Origin: Alphaproteobacteria bacterium
Lineage (GTDB): Bacteria; Pseudomonadota; Alphaproteobacteria; Geminicoccales; Geminicoccaceae
DNA: 64,000 nt
NCBI GenBank assembly: GCA_026990035.1
Contig: JALSIM010000019.1
Coordinates: 1-64,000 of the forward strand
Direction: 5' to 3'
Under the pieces are notes generated by a model. That model was not told the DNA's origin and ran no database searches. It was given only the letters and a program-made list of their open reading frames with translations. This document shows, in pieces, positions 1 to 10,305 of this stretch. The translations under genes and the position numbers were made by a program. Position 1 is the stretch's first letter, and each line of letters begins with the position of its first letter.

Positions 1-7
1 CGTTGCG

Positions 8-82
8 TGGTGGGCGCGGCTGGGATCGAACCAGCGACCCCTACGATGTCAACGTAGTGCTCTCCCGCTGAGCTACGCGCCC
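8..82 (-). tRNA. tRNA-Val (GAC), CCA encoded
   Basis: Read on the minus strand this is a complete cloverleaf of 75 nt. The 7-bp acceptor arm starts GGGCGCG and the 3' end is the encoded CCA. A T-arm GGTTCGATCC is present. The anticodon stem CTACG/CGTAG encloses the loop TTGACAT, so the anticodon is GAC, which reads GUC and GUU-type valine codons. A near-consensus promoter sits just upstream on the same strand. It is transcribed away from the amidohydrolase gene to its right. Confidence 0.95.
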
Positions 83-92
83 TCGAAGGCGG

Positions 93-121
93 TTCATAGG
101 GCGCATGGGCGGCGCTGACAA
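93..121 (-). promoter_or_regulatory. sigma-70-type promoter of tRNA-Val
   Basis: On the minus strand TTGTCA (121-116) and TATGAA (98-93) are separated by exactly 17 bp. Both are close to the housekeeping consensus, and the -10 ends 10 nt before the tRNA 5' end. The promoter lies across the ATG at 105 on the other strand, which is one reason to doubt that ATG as the start of the next gene. Confidence 0.7.
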
Positions 122-209
122 GAGGGCGCGGCGCGGGTCGCGGAGCGCGCGGTTGCACGGCACCGCGAGCTGTGGTGATCTGCCCTCGTCGCAGCAGCGA
201 GGTGGCCGC

Positions 210-1088
210 TTGACCGCCCATCGTCAGCATCCCTTCCGGCTCTATCCGGCGCGGCCGCCACGGCTGCCGGTGCTGATCTCCTCACCCCACAGCGGGACGT
301 TCCTGCCGGCCGAAGCCCGGGCGCGCCTGGCCTGCGACGAGGAGGCTCTGAGGCAGCTCGACGACGGTCCCGTACATCTCCTGTTCGCCGGAGCGCCGGA
401 GCGCGGCGCCGCCATGCTCGCCGCCACCCACCGCCGCGCCTATGTCGATCTCAATCGGGATCCGCGGGAAATCGATCCGGCCCTCCTTCTCGAACGGTCC
501 GATCGCAGCGGGTTGCGGCTCAGCCTGCGGGTCCGGGCCGGGCTCGGCGTCGTGCCCTCGCGGCTCGGCAGCCGCCACCTCCATCGCCGGCCCCTCGGCA
601 TGGCGGAGATCGCCGACCGCCTGGAACGCGTCCACCGGCCCTACCACCGCGAGCTCGAGCGGCGCCTCGAGGAGCTGCGACGGGCCTTCGGCGTGGCGGT
701 GCTGCTCGACGTCCATTCGATGCCGGCGAGTGCGGCGCGGGTCGAACGGCGGCTGGTGGACGTGGCCATCGGCGACTGCCACGGCCGGGCCGCCGGCGGC
801 GAGCTGGCGGCGACGGCGATGGAGGTCCTGCGCGGCGCCGGTCTCGTCGCGGTCCGCAACCGCCCCTTCGCGGGCGGCTACATCACCGAACATTACGGGC
901 GGCCGCAGGAGGATATCCACGCCCTGCAGCTCGAAGTGCGACGTGATCTCTTCATGGACGAGGCGTGCCACGATCCGCACGAGGGGACGGCGGCGTTGGC
1001 CCCGGTCTTCACCCGCCTGGTCGTCACCCTCGCCGAGCTCGCGCGGGAAACCGCCGTCCCCGGCCGTCTCCTCGGTCCGGTCGCCTGA
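210..1088 (+). CDS. N-formylglutamate amidohydrolase family protein
   Basis: Predicted cytosolic metallo-hydrolase of the N-formylglutamate amidohydrolase family (HutG-type enzymes release formate from N-formyl-glutamate in histidine degradation). Family motifs are visible: SSPHSG at about residues 24-29, DLNRDP at 80-85 and DVHSMP at 167-172, which supply the acidic and histidine metal ligands. The TTG at 210 is preferred because AGGTGG lies 6-8 nt before it and it gives the usual length (292 aa). An in-frame ATG at 105 would add 35 residues of low-complexity Arg/Ser sequence and start inside the tRNA promoter. No other hut gene is nearby, so the true substrate is uncertain; many alphaproteobacteria keep this gene outside a hut operon. 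Confidence 0.8.
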   Translation: MTAHRQHPFRLYPARPPRLPVLISSPHSGTFLPAEARARLACDEEALRQLDDGPVHLLFAGAPERGAAMLAATHRRAYVDLNRDPREIDPALLLERSDRSGLRLSLRVRAGLGVVPSRLGSRHLHRRPLGMAEIADRLERVHRPYHRELERRLEELRRAFGVAVLLDVHSMPASAARVERRLVDVAIGDCHGRAAGGELAATAMEVLRGAGLVAVRNRPFAGGYITEHYGRPQEDIHALQLEVRRDLFMDEACHDPHEGTAALAPVFTRLVVTLAELARETAVPGRLLGPVA

Positions 1089-2900
<1,812 letters not shown>

Positions 2901-2903
<3 letters not shown>

Positions 2904-2922
2904 GGGAGAGGAAGCTCCCTCA
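2901..2922. terminator. shared hairpin terminator containing both stop codons
   Basis: TGAGGGAG-AGGAAG-CTCCCTCA is a perfect 8-bp stem with a 6-base loop. The outermost three bases of the left arm are the TGA of the aminotransferase gene. The outermost three of the right arm are the complement of the TGA of the DUF192 gene. It therefore works as a symmetric structure for both transcripts. No T-run follows on either side. Confidence 0.65.
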
Positions 2923-3432
2923 ACCGCTGCCGAACATCCGGTGTTCGAGCACATCGCCGATCTGCACGCTGTAGCGTTCGATCGAGCCCGCCGGCAGCTC
3001 GAGCACGGCGCGGGCCGGCACGCCGGGCGACAACACCTTTTCCGACAGGGGCTCGGCATCGGCGATCAGCCCCACCACCCGGCCGCGCGCGTCGAAAAAC
3101 AGCATGTCCAGCGGAATGAGGGTGTTCTTCATCCACATCGCGACCTCGCCGGTGCCGCCGAAATCGAACAGCATGCCGAAGTTCTCTGGCAGCGAGCGGC
3201 GGAACATCAGACCGTGGGCCCGCTGCGCCGGCGTGCCGGCGAATTCGAGGAAGAGGCGAAAGCGGCCCTTGGATGTCACCAGGGTGCCGCGGGTCAGCGG
3301 AAAGGTGACGTCGTTTTCGGCCCGGGCCAGGGCCGGGGAGGCGCCGAAGCGGCCGGACCAGGGCGGCAGCATCGCCGCCAGCAGGAGCAGCAGGACGGGC
3401 GCGGACTTGGCGACGGCCGCGAGGCGTGGCAT
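2920..3432 (-). CDS. DUF192 family secreted protein
   Basis: A 170-aa protein with an N-terminal hydrophobic export signal (residues about 11-22, VLLLLLAAML, then a likely cleavage near ALA at 34-36), followed by a DUF192 domain. Family hallmarks seen are AHGLMFRR, then FGMLFDF, and VAMWMKNTLIPLDMLF. The function of DUF192 is unknown; members are small, usually periplasmic or extracytoplasmic beta-rich proteins. The ATG at 3432 is chosen because it gives a normal short signal-peptide n-region. An in-frame ATG at 3489 has a better ribosome site (AGGGA) but would overlap the divergent apt start by 20 bp. Start choice is uncertain. Confidence 0.8.
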   Translation of the reverse strand: MPRLAAVAKSAPVLLLLLAAMLPPWSGRFGASPALARAENDVTFPLTRGTLVTSKGRFRLFLEFAGTPAQRAHGLMFRRSLPENFGMLFDFGGTGEVAMWMKNTLIPLDMLFFDARGRVVGLIADAEPLSEKVLSPGVPARAVLELPAGSIERYSVQIGDVLEHRMFGSG

Positions 3433-3469
3433 CAGGCGCGACGGGGTGATCCGCCGAGAGGACGGGACG

Positions 3470-3985
3470 ATGGATTTGGCTGAGCGCATTCGTAGAATCC
3501 CTGATTTTCCGAAGCCGGGGATCCTCTTCTACGACATCTCGACCCTCTTGATCGACCCCGCCCTGTGGCGGGAGACCATCGACCGTCTGGCCGAGGCGGC
3601 GGCGGGCTGGCGCCCGGAGTATCTCGCGGCCATCGAATCCCGCGGCTTCCTGCTGGCGGCGCCCCTGGCGCTGCGCCTCGGGATCGGCTTCGTCATGGTC
3701 CGCAAGCTCGGCAAGCTGCCGGGAACCGTGGTGAGCCATTCCTACGATCTGGAATACGGCAGCGACACCCTGCAGCTCGCCGACGGGCTGCTGGAGCCGG
3801 GCCGTCGCGTGCTGGTGGTCGACGATCTGATCGCCACCGGGGGGACCGCGCGGGCCACCGTCGAGCTGCTCGGCAAGGTGGGGGCCGAGGTGGCGGGAGC
3901 GCTGTTCCTGATCGAGCTCGAGGGCCTCGGCGGCCGCGACCGGCTGGGGGTCCCGAGCCGCGCCCTGTTGCGGTTTCCCGCCTGA
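3470..3985 (+). CDS. apt: adenine phosphoribosyltransferase
   Basis: Salvages adenine with PRPP to make AMP in the cytosol. At 171 aa it has the standard length. The N-terminal RIRRIPDFPKPGILFYDIST is the APRT signature region, IESRGF supplies the conserved ligand loop, and VLVVDDLIATGGTA (about residues 120-133) is the PRPP-binding motif. The ATG at 3470 follows GGACGGGACG. The start region faces the divergent DUF192 gene with almost no spacer. The stop codon is built into the hairpin shared with nadK. Confidence 0.95.
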   Translation: MDLAERIRRIPDFPKPGILFYDISTLLIDPALWRETIDRLAEAAAGWRPEYLAAIESRGFLLAAPLALRLGIGFVMVRKLGKLPGTVVSHSYDLEYGSDTLQLADGLLEPGRRVLVVDDLIATGGTARATVELLGKVGAEVAGALFLIELEGLGGRDRLGVPSRALLRFPA

Positions 3986-4005
3986 ACCGCGGCTTCCCGC
4001 GGTCA
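3983..4005. terminator. shared hairpin terminator between apt and nadK
   Basis: TG(A)ACCGCGG-CTTC-CCGCGGTCA: a 9-bp stem with one bulged A and a CTTC loop. The left end is the apt TGA; the right end, read on the minus strand, is the nadK TGA. It is the second convergent pair within 1.1 kb with this arrangement. There is no flanking T-run, so it would act as a stem-only or 3'-protecting structure. Confidence 0.65.
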
Positions 4006-4761
4006 GGGGATGAACTGCTCCTTGAGGATTCGTTCCTCAAGATTGTGCTCGGGATCGAACAGCAGCCGGAAGGAGATGGAGCGGTCCTCCCAGACGTGGA
4101 CGGCGTGGACGTCGCGCACCTCGGTGTAGTCGGCCACCGCGCTCACCGGCCGCTTCTCGGGATCGAGCACCCGCACGCAGAAGCGGGTGCGGCTCGGCAG
4201 CAGGGCCCCGCGCCAGCGCCGCGGCCGGAAGGCGCTGATCGGCGTCAGGGCGAGGAGATCGGCGCCGAGGGGGATGATCGGCCCGTGGGCCGAGAGATTG
4301 TAGGCGGTGCTGCCGGCCGGGGTGGCGATCAGGATGCCGTCGCAGACCAGCTCCGGCATCCGGCAGACACCGTCGATGTCGATCGCCAGACGCGCCGCCT
4401 GCCGGGTCTCGCGGAACACCGATACCTCGTTGATCCCGAGACTGGTCATTTCCCGCCCGTCGGCCAGTTCGGCCCGCATGCGCAGGGGGTGGAGATCGAC
4501 CGGGGTGGCGACGGCGATCCGCTCCAGCAGGCCCTCGACCCGGTAGCTGTTGAGGAGGAAGCCGACGGTGCCGAGGTTCATGCCGTAGATCGGCAGTCGC
4601 CGGTCGATGAACCCGTGCAGGGTCTCCAGCATGAAACCGTCGCCGCCGAGGGCGACGATCAGATCGGCCTCCTCGACCGGCACGTCCCCGTAGCGCGCCG
4701 TCAGCTCCTTGAACGCCCGTTGCGCCTCCTCGGAACGCGCGGCACGAAAACTCATCCGCAC
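4003..4761 (-). CDS. nadK: NAD kinase
   Basis: Phosphorylates NAD to NADP with ATP (or polyphosphate) in the cytosol. Diagnostic motifs are [12 protein letters not shown] (the GGDG motif at about residues 39-42), a conserved GINEVSVFR segment, and [16 protein letters not shown]. The length of 252 aa fits the short alphaproteobacterial form. The GTG at 4761 is chosen because GGAGA lies 7 nt upstream; ATG at 4755 is two codons inside, and further ATGs at 4809 and 4818 are possible. It is convergent with apt and divergent from moaA. Confidence 0.92.
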   Translation of the reverse strand: MRMSFRAARSEEAQRAFKELTARYGDVPVEEADLIVALGGDGFMLETLHGFIDRRLPIYGMNLGTVGFLLNSYRVEGLLERIAVATPVDLHPLRMRAELADGREMTSLGINEVSVFRETRQAARLAIDIDGVCRMPELVCDGILIATPAGSTAYNLSAHGPIIPLGADLLALTPISAFRPRRWRGALLPSRTRFCVRVLDPEKRPVSAVADYTEVRDVHAVHVWEDRSISFRLLFDPEHNLEERILKEQFIP

Positions 4762-4904
4762 GACGATGTCTCCGCTCGAAAGGCTTTCCCGCGATCCGGG
4801 CCAAGCCATACACGCCATTCACAAACCCGCCAGATCTTTCTAGGATGGAGCCCGGGCGAGAAGGCGGGGCGGAAGTTCCCGCCCGCCGGAGGGAGTTCGG
4901 CGCC

Positions 4905-5897
4905 ATGCTGGTCGATCCGTTCGGACGTGAGGTCAGCTACATCCGCATCTCGGTGACGGATCGCTGCGATTTCCGCTGTGTGTACTGCATGGCGGAAAAC
5001 ATGACCTTCCTGCCCAAGCGCGATCTTCTCACCCTCGAGGAGCTCCTGCGTCTCGCCGATGCCTTCATCACCCTCGGCGTCCGCAAGATCCGCCTCACCG
5101 GCGGCGAGCCGCTGGTACGCCGCAACGTCATGTGGCTCGTCGGCGAGCTCGGCCGGCGGCTCGGGCAGGGGAAGCTCGAGGAGCTGACGATCACCACCAA
5201 CGGCAGCCAGCTCACCCGGTTCGCCGTCGATCTGGCCGCCGCCGGCGTGCGGCGCATCAACGTCTCGCTGGATACGCTGGTGCGCGAGCGGTTCGAGGCC
5301 ATCACCCGCTGGGGCAAATTCGACAAGGTGATGGCGGGCATCGAGGCGGCCAAGGCGGCCGGTCTCGCCATCAAGATCAACATGGTGGCCCTCAAGGGGG
5401 TCAACGAGGACGAGTTCGACCGGATGATCGCCTGGTGCGGCGCCGAAGGGTTCGATCTGACGCTGATCGAGACGATGCCGCTGGGGGAGGTGGAAGGCGA
5501 TCGGGTCGACCAGTATCTGCCGCTTTCCGAGGTCCGCGCCCGCCTCGAGCAGCGCTGGACCCTGACCGAGATTCCCTACCGCACTGGCGGTCCAGCGCGC
5601 TACGTGCGGATCGAGGAGACCGGGGGGCGGCTCGGCTTCATCACGCCGCTCACCCACAATTTCTGCGAATCCTGCAATCGGGTGCGGATCACCTGTACGG
5701 GCACCATGTTCATGTGTCTCGGGCAGGAGGACCGGATCGAGCTGCGCGAGGTGCTGCGGGCCTCCGAAAGCGATACGCCGCTGATCCGGGCGATCCGCGA
5801 GGGCGTCGCCCGCAAGCCCAAGGGCCATGATTTCGTCATCGACCGCCGCCACAATCGCCCGGCCCTCGGCCGTCACATGAGTGTGACCGGCGGCTGA
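4905..5897 (+). CDS. moaA: GTP 3',8-cyclase (molybdenum cofactor biosynthesis)
   Basis: Radical-SAM enzyme that converts GTP to 3',8-cyclo-7,8-dihydro-GTP, the first step of molybdopterin synthesis. The N-terminal CxxxCxxC cluster is Cys21, Cys25, Cys28 (CDFRCVYC). The C-terminal second [4Fe-4S] ligands follow CxxCx13C (about Cys253, 256, 270). The protein ends in Gly-Gly (RHMSVTGG), as required for the essential GG tail. The ATG at 4905 has GGAGGGAG in front. MoaA supplies cofactor to Mo enzymes; a Mo-hydroxylase gene lies at 25.9 kb in this window. Confidence 0.96.
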   Translation: MLVDPFGREVSYIRISVTDRCDFRCVYCMAENMTFLPKRDLLTLEELLRLADAFITLGVRKIRLTGGEPLVRRNVMWLVGELGRRLGQGKLEELTITTNGSQLTRFAVDLAAAGVRRINVSLDTLVRERFEAITRWGKFDKVMAGIEAAKAAGLAIKINMVALKGVNEDEFDRMIAWCGAEGFDLTLIETMPLGEVEGDRVDQYLPLSEVRARLEQRWTLTEIPYRTGGPARYVRIEETGGRLGFITPLTHNFCESCNRVRITCTGTMFMCLGQEDRIELREVLRASESDTPLIRAIREGVARKPKGHDFVIDRRHNRPALGRHMSVTGG

Positions 5898-5898
5898 A

Positions 5899-5920
5899 GC
5901 CGCGACCTTACCGGCGCGGC
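5899..5920. terminator. hairpin between moaA and cinA
   Basis: GCCGCG (5899-5904) pairs with CGCGGC (5915-5920) around a 10-base loop, in the 26-bp gap between two convergent stop codons. An alternative small hairpin CGGC-TGAA-GCCG (5891-5902) holds the moaA stop codon in its loop. It can serve both strands; no T-run is present. Confidence 0.5.
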
Positions 5921-5923
5921 CCG

Positions 5924-6430
5924 TCAGACGATCACCGGCGAGTTCTCGACCGCCTCCAGGAGCATGGAGAGTGCGGTGCGCACCGCGGCGAGCCGCACCG
6001 CCCGCCGGTCACCGGGGAACAGATGTCGCCGATGACAGACCGGCCCGTCCCGGCGCGAGGCCGCGAAATGGACGAGCCCCACGGGCTTGTCCGGCGTGCC
6101 GCCGCCGGGGCCGGCGATGCCGGTCACCGCCACCGCCAGATCGGCACCGCTTCGGGCCAGCGCTCCTTGCGCCATCTCGCGGGCGACGAGCTCGCTCACC
6201 GCCCCGAAACGGGCGAGGCTTTCGCCCCGCACCCCCAGCAGCTCCTGCTTGGCGGTATCGGAATAGGTCACATAACCGCGGTCCACCACATCGGAAGAGC
6301 CGGGGATCTCGGTCAGGCAGCCGATCACCAGCCCGCCCGTGCAGGATTCGGCGGTGGTCAGACGCAGCCCCGAGCCGCGGCAGCCTTCGAGAACCCGTCG
6401 GGCCAGCACCAGCAGCTCGTCATCGAACAT
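5924..6430 (-). CDS. CinA-family nicotinamide-nucleotide amidohydrolase
   Basis: Single-domain CinA C-terminal type protein (168 aa), equivalent to E. coli PncC, which deamidates nicotinamide mononucleotide to nicotinate mononucleotide to recycle NAD breakdown products. The motif LTTAESCTGG near residue 25 holds the catalytic serine, and AVTGIAGPGGGTPDKPVG is the family glycine-rich block. The N-terminal MoaB-like domain of full-length CinA is absent, as is common. The ATG at 6430 overlaps the end of ispDF by 11 bp, so translation of the two is probably coupled. Confidence 0.9.
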   Translation of the reverse strand: MFDDELLVLARRVLEGCRGSGLRLTTAESCTGGLVIGCLTEIPGSSDVVDRGYVTYSDTAKQELLGVRGESLARFGAVSELVAREMAQGALARSGADLAVAVTGIAGPGGGTPDKPVGLVHFAASRRDGPVCHRRHLFPGDRRAVRLAAVRTALSMLLEAVENSPVIV

Positions 6431-7592
6431 CGGTCCCTCCCGGGGGCAGGCCGACGGTGGCCACCGCACAGGCGGCGATGCCCTCGCGGCGACCGACGAA
6501 GCCGAGCCCCTCGCTGGTGGTGGCCTTGACGCTCACCGCCTCCGGCGGCAGGCCGAGCAGCGCGCCGATCCGTCCGCGCATGGCCTCGCGATGGGGAGCG
6601 AGGCGGGGCTGCTCGCAGAGGATGGTGACGTCCACATGTTCGATGCGGCCGCCGGCCGTGGTTACCAGATCGCGCGCATGTTCGAGGAAGATGTGCGAAG
6701 GCGCGTTCCGCCAGCGGGCCTCCCCGGGCGGAAAATGGCTGCCGATATCGCCGGCACCGATGGTCGCCAGCAACGCATCGGTGAGGGCGTGCAGGCCGAC
6801 GTCGGCGTCGCTGTGTCCCGCGAGGCCCGGTGCTCCGGGGATCGTCACCCCGCACAGCACCAGCGGCCGACCGGGATCGAGGGCGTGGACGTCGTAGCCG
6901 AAGCCGGTACGGAAGCGCGGCCGTTCGCCGGCAAGAATGCGCTCCGCGCGGGCGAAATCCTCGGGCAGGGTCAGCTTGATGTTGTCCTCCTCTCCCGGCA
7001 CCGTATGCACCTCGACGTCGGCCGCCAGGGCGATCGCCGAATCGTCGGTGGCCGAGGCCGCTGCCGTCCGCCGATGGGCCTCGAGGATGGTGGCGAAGGC
7101 GAAGCCCTGTGGCGTCTGTACGCGATACACGCCCTCACGGGGCACTTCTTCGCGGATGCGATCCTCGACCAGCCGCCGCAGGCTGTCGGTCACCGGCAGT
7201 ACCGGGACGACGGCCTCGGCGCCCGCCTCGAGGCGACGGAGCACCCGCTCGCAGAGGGACGGCGAGACGAACGGGCGGGCGGCATCGTGGACGAGGACCC
7301 GCGCGGGCGGTTCCCCTGCCAGCGCTTCGAGCCCGCGGCGCACGCTCTCCCGGCGGCTGGCACCGCCGGCGATCGGCGGTCCGAGGCCCAGATCGCCCAC
7401 CGCCTCCTCGTAGAGATCGCGGTGCCGGGGATCGATCACCACGCGGACGGCGGCGATCGCGGTGCACAGCCGGAGCCGGCGTACGGTGCGCCGCAGCACC
7501 GGCTCGCCGGCCAGCAGGCGGTACTGCTTGGGACGCGCGCCCGGTGCTCTCCTGCCGGCACCGGCGGCGACCACGAGGGCGAGGGTGGACAT
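6420..7592 (-). CDS. ispDF: bifunctional IspD/IspF enzyme of the MEP isoprenoid pathway
   Basis: A 390-aa fusion of two non-adjacent pathway enzymes. Residues 1 to about 225 are IspD (2-C-methyl-D-erythritol 4-phosphate cytidylyltransferase; LVVAAGAGRRAPGARPKQY CTP-binding loop, VHDAARPFV). Residues from about 230 are IspF (2-C-methyl-D-erythritol 2,4-cyclodiphosphate synthase; GFGYDVHAL with the metal-binding Asp/His, and GHSDADVGLHALTDALLA). Such fusions are typical of alphaproteobacteria and Campylobacterales. The ATG at 7592 gives the canonical IspD N-terminus. Cytosolic. It is the upstream partner of cinA and is divergent from ntrB. Confidence 0.95.
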   Translation of the reverse strand: MSTLALVVAAGAGRRAPGARPKQYRLLAGEPVLRRTVRRLRLCTAIAAVRVVIDPRHRDLYEEAVGDLGLGPPIAGGASRRESVRRGLEALAGEPPARVLVHDAARPFVSPSLCERVLRRLEAGAEAVVPVLPVTDSLRRLVEDRIREEVPREGVYRVQTPQGFAFATILEAHRRTAAASATDDSAIALAADVEVHTVPGEEDNIKLTLPEDFARAERILAGERPRFRTGFGYDVHALDPGRPLVLCGVTIPGAPGLAGHSDADVGLHALTDALLATIGAGDIGSHFPPGEARWRNAPSHIFLEHARDLVTTAGGRIEHVDVTILCEQPRLAPHREAMRGRIGALLGLPPEAVSVKATTSEGLGFVGRREGIAACAVATVGLPPGGTDVR

Positions 7593-7640
7593 CGTCGGGC
7601 CGCTTCGGCGAGGCTGCGAATGTCTGCGGGTATAGGAACC

Positions 7641-7655
7641 GGCACCGGCGGTGCC
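7641..7655. promoter_or_regulatory. GGCACC-GGC-GGTGCC inverted repeat upstream of ntrB
   Basis: A perfect 6-bp inverted repeat with a 3-bp centre in the 158-bp divergent gap between ispDF and ntrB. The half-sites resemble the NtrC site (GCACC...GGTGC), but the classical site has a 5-bp centre, so this is one possible operator only. A TTGCCA at 7680-7685 lies between it and ntrB. Confidence 0.3.
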
Positions 7656-7750
7656 AAGCCCGGGCGCGCCGTTTTCGGATTGCCATTTTCCGGCGTTTGC
7701 ACATCTTCTAGGCAGACGACGACGGATGCCCGTGCCTTGGGCAACCATCC

Positions 7751-8869
7751 ATGGCCGGAAGGACCGTACCAGCGATGCGAGCGCCACCCGGCGATCTCGG
7801 TCTCCTCCTCGACAATCTGCCGAGCGCCCTGCTGCTCGTCGACGAGGCCGACCGCTTCGCCTATCTGAACGTCGCCGCCGAGCAGCTTCTGGGCTCCAGC
7901 CGCAATCAGCTCGCCGGCCGGCCGCTGGCCGAGGAGTTCGGCGCCGATGGCGTATTCCTCGATCTCGTGGCTCAGGTCCGCCGACGTGGGATCTCGGTTT
8001 CCGACCACGGCATGCGGCTCGCCCTCCGCCGCGGCGCGACGGTGGCGGTGGACGCCCATCTGGCCCCGGTGATCGAGACGCCCGGGGCGGTGGTGGCGCT
8101 TCTCAACCGGCGCACTCACGCCGAGCGCATCGATCTCGAGCTGACGCAGCGCACCGCCGGCCGCTCGGCGGCGGCACTCGCCTCGACCCTGGCCCACGAG
8201 GTGCGCAACCCGCTTTCCGGCATTCGCGGTGCCGCCCAGCTCCTCGAAGGCTCGGTGGGGGAAGAGGACCGCCCCCTGCTCGGTCTCATCGTCGAGGAGA
8301 CCGATCGCATCTGCCGGCTCCTCGACCGGATGGAGGACTTCGTCGACATGGGGCCGCTGCGGCGCGATCCCGTCAACATCCATCTGGTGCTCGAACACGT
8401 CCGGCGGGTGGCGGAATCGGGCTTCGCCCGCCATCTCGCGATCGAGGAGGCCTACGATCCTTCCCTGCCGGCGGTCGACGGCGACCGCGATCGGCTGGTC
8501 CAGCTCTTTTTGAATCTCGTCAAGAACGCGGCCGAGGCAGCCCCCGCCCGTGGCGGGCGGATCCGCATCTCGACCCATTATCAGCACGGGCTGAGGATCG
8601 CCGAGGCCACCGGAAGGCCGCGTCGCGAACTGCCGATCACCGTGGAGATCCGCGACAACGGCCCGGGGGTGCCTCCCGAACTCGTCGATTGCCTGTTCGA
8701 CCCCTTCGTCTCCGGACGGCCCCGGGGCAAGGGGCTGGGGCTCGCGCTGGTGGCCAAGATCGCCACCGATCACGGTGGCATCGTCTCCTATCTGCCGGGC
8801 GAGCCCGGTGCCGTCTTCCGGGTTCGGTTGCCGGCCGTGCGGGAGGCCCGGGGGGAGCGCGGAACGTGA
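7751..8869 (+). CDS. ntrB: nitrogen regulation sensor histidine kinase NtrB
   Basis: Cytosolic PAS-containing kinase/phosphatase that, with PII proteins, controls NtrC in response to nitrogen status. It has 372 aa. An N-terminal PAS domain (about 15-125) is followed by HisKA with [20 protein letters not shown], His149 being the phosphorylated residue, and by an ATPase domain with NAAEAAP (N box), RDNGPGVP and GKGLGLALV. No membrane segments are seen, as expected. ATG at 7751 is used; a second ATG at 7775 preceded by GGAAGGA is a fair alternative. Its stop overlaps the ntrC start as GTGA. Confidence 0.94.
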   Translation: MAGRTVPAMRAPPGDLGLLLDNLPSALLLVDEADRFAYLNVAAEQLLGSSRNQLAGRPLAEEFGADGVFLDLVAQVRRRGISVSDHGMRLALRRGATVAVDAHLAPVIETPGAVVALLNRRTHAERIDLELTQRTAGRSAAALASTLAHEVRNPLSGIRGAAQLLEGSVGEEDRPLLGLIVEETDRICRLLDRMEDFVDMGPLRRDPVNIHLVLEHVRRVAESGFARHLAIEEAYDPSLPAVDGDRDRLVQLFLNLVKNAAEAAPARGGRIRISTHYQHGLRIAEATGRPRRELPITVEIRDNGPGVPPELVDCLFDPFVSGRPRGKGLGLALVAKIATDHGGIVSYLPGEPGAVFRVRLPAVREARGERGT

Positions 8870-10305
8870 GCAAGGGGCTGGTTCTCATCGCCGAGGACGA
8901 CAGCGGCGTGCGCACGGTACTGGCCCGGGCGCTGGCGCGTCAGGGTTTCGAGGTCCGGACCACCGGCACGGCGAGCGGCCTCTGGCGATGGATCGAGGAC
9001 GGGCTGGGCGAGGTGGTGATCACCGATGTGCGCCTGCCGGACGAGGATGCGCTCGATCTGCTGCCGCGGATCCGCAAACTCAGACCGGAACTTCCGGTGA
9101 TCGTGATGAGCGCCCAGTCGACCCTGCTCACCGCGGTTCGGGCGGCGGAACAGGGAGCGTTCGAATATCTGCCGAAGCCCTTCGACATCGGCACCCTGGT
9201 CGCGGTGGTGGAGCGGTCGCTGACCCGCCGGGAACGCACGATGCCACGGCCGGAGGTAGCGGAGCTCGAGGAGCAGCAGCTTCCGATCATCGGCCGCTCG
9301 GCGGCGATGCAGGAGATCTACCGGACCATCGCCCGGCTCGTGAGCACCGACCTCACCGTTCTCATCTCCGGCGAATCGGGGACCGGAAAGGAGCTGGTGG
9401 CACGCGCCCTGCACGATTTCGGCCGCCGCCGCAAAGGTCCCTTCGTCGCCGTCAACATGGCGGCGATCCCGCGCGAGCTGATCGAGAGCGAGCTGTTCGG
9501 CCACGAAAAGGGGGCCTTCACCGGGGCCACCGCCCGCCGCACCGGTCGCTTCGAGCAGGCCGACGGGGGCACACTCTTCCTCGACGAGATCGGGGACATG
9601 CCGCTGGAAGCCCAGACCCGCCTGCTGCGCGTGCTCCAGCAGGGCGAGTTCCTGCCGGTGGGCGGGCAGCGACCGATCCGCACCAACGTGCGCATCGTCG
9701 CCGCCAGCCACCGCGATCTGCGGGCGATGGCGAGCCAGGGGCTGTTCCGCGAGGATCTGTTCTACCGCCTCAACGTCGTTCCGCTGCGCCTGCCGCCCTT
9801 GCGCGAGCGGATCGAGGACATTCCGGCGCTCGTCCATCACTTCTTCTCCAAGGGGGTGAACGAGGGGCTGCCTCTCAAGACCCTGACCCCGGAGGCGATG
9901 GCCCGGCTCAAGGCGCATTCCTGGCCCGGCAACGTGCGGGAGCTCGAAAATCTGGTGCGCCGGCTGGCGGTGCTCTGTCGCGAGGATGTCGTCGGCGCGG
10001 ATGTGATCGAGGCCGAGCTGCGACAGTCGGTCCCCACTCTTCTCCGCGAGGAGAACGCCGATGCGACTCTCGAGGAGGCGGTGGAACGCTGGCTCGAGCG
10101 CCATTTCCGGAGTTTCGGCGAGGCCCTGCCGCCTCCGGGGCTCTATCATCGCGTCCTCCGCGAAGTGGAACGGCCGCTGCTCGCCCGAGTTCTGCGGGCG
10201 ACCGGTGGCAATCAGCTCCGGGCCGCCGATATACTCGGCGTCAACCGTAACACCCTGCGCAAGAAGCTGCGCGATCTGGAGATCAAACCGGGGCGAACGT
10301 CTTGA
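8866..10305 (+). CDS. ntrC: nitrogen regulation response regulator NtrC
   Basis: Sigma-54-dependent activator of nitrogen assimilation genes (479 aa). The receiver domain has the phospho-acceptor Asp54 ([12 protein letters not shown]). The AAA+ domain contains Walker A GESGTGKE, an intact GAFTGA loop for sigma-54 contact, Walker [12 protein letters not shown] and the R-finger region. The C-terminal Fis-type helix-turn-helix is [20 protein letters not shown]. The start is GTG at 8866, overlapping the ntrB stop, with GGGGGAG upstream. It is cotranscribed with ntrB and runs directly into ntrY. Confidence 0.96.
   Translation: MSKGLVLIAEDDSGVRTVLARALARQGFEVRTTGTASGLWRWIEDGLGEVVITDVRLPDEDALDLLPRIRKLRPELPVIVMSAQSTLLTAVRAAEQGAFEYLPKPFDIGTLVAVVERSLTRRERTMPRPEVAELEEQQLPIIGRSAAMQEIYRTIARLVSTDLTVLISGESGTGKELVARALHDFGRRRKGPFVAVNMAAIPRELIESELFGHEKGAFTGATARRTGRFEQADGGTLFLDEIGDMPLEAQTRLLRVLQQGEFLPVGGQRPIRTNVRIVAASHRDLRAMASQGLFREDLFYRLNVVPLRLPPLRERIEDIPALVHHFFSKGVNEGLPLKTLTPEAMARLKAHSWPGNVRELENLVRRLAVLCREDVVGADVIEAELRQSVPTLLREENADATLEEAVERWLERHFRSFGEALPPPGLYHRVLREVERPLLARVLRATGGNQLRAADILGVNRNTLRKKLRDLEIKPGRTS

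Noticed and set aside
105-209. ATG at 105 as start of the N-formylglutamate amidohydrolase gene
   Set aside because: It falls in the tRNA-Val promoter and adds a low-complexity basic stretch; the TTG at 210 has a better ribosome site and gives family length. It is not excluded.
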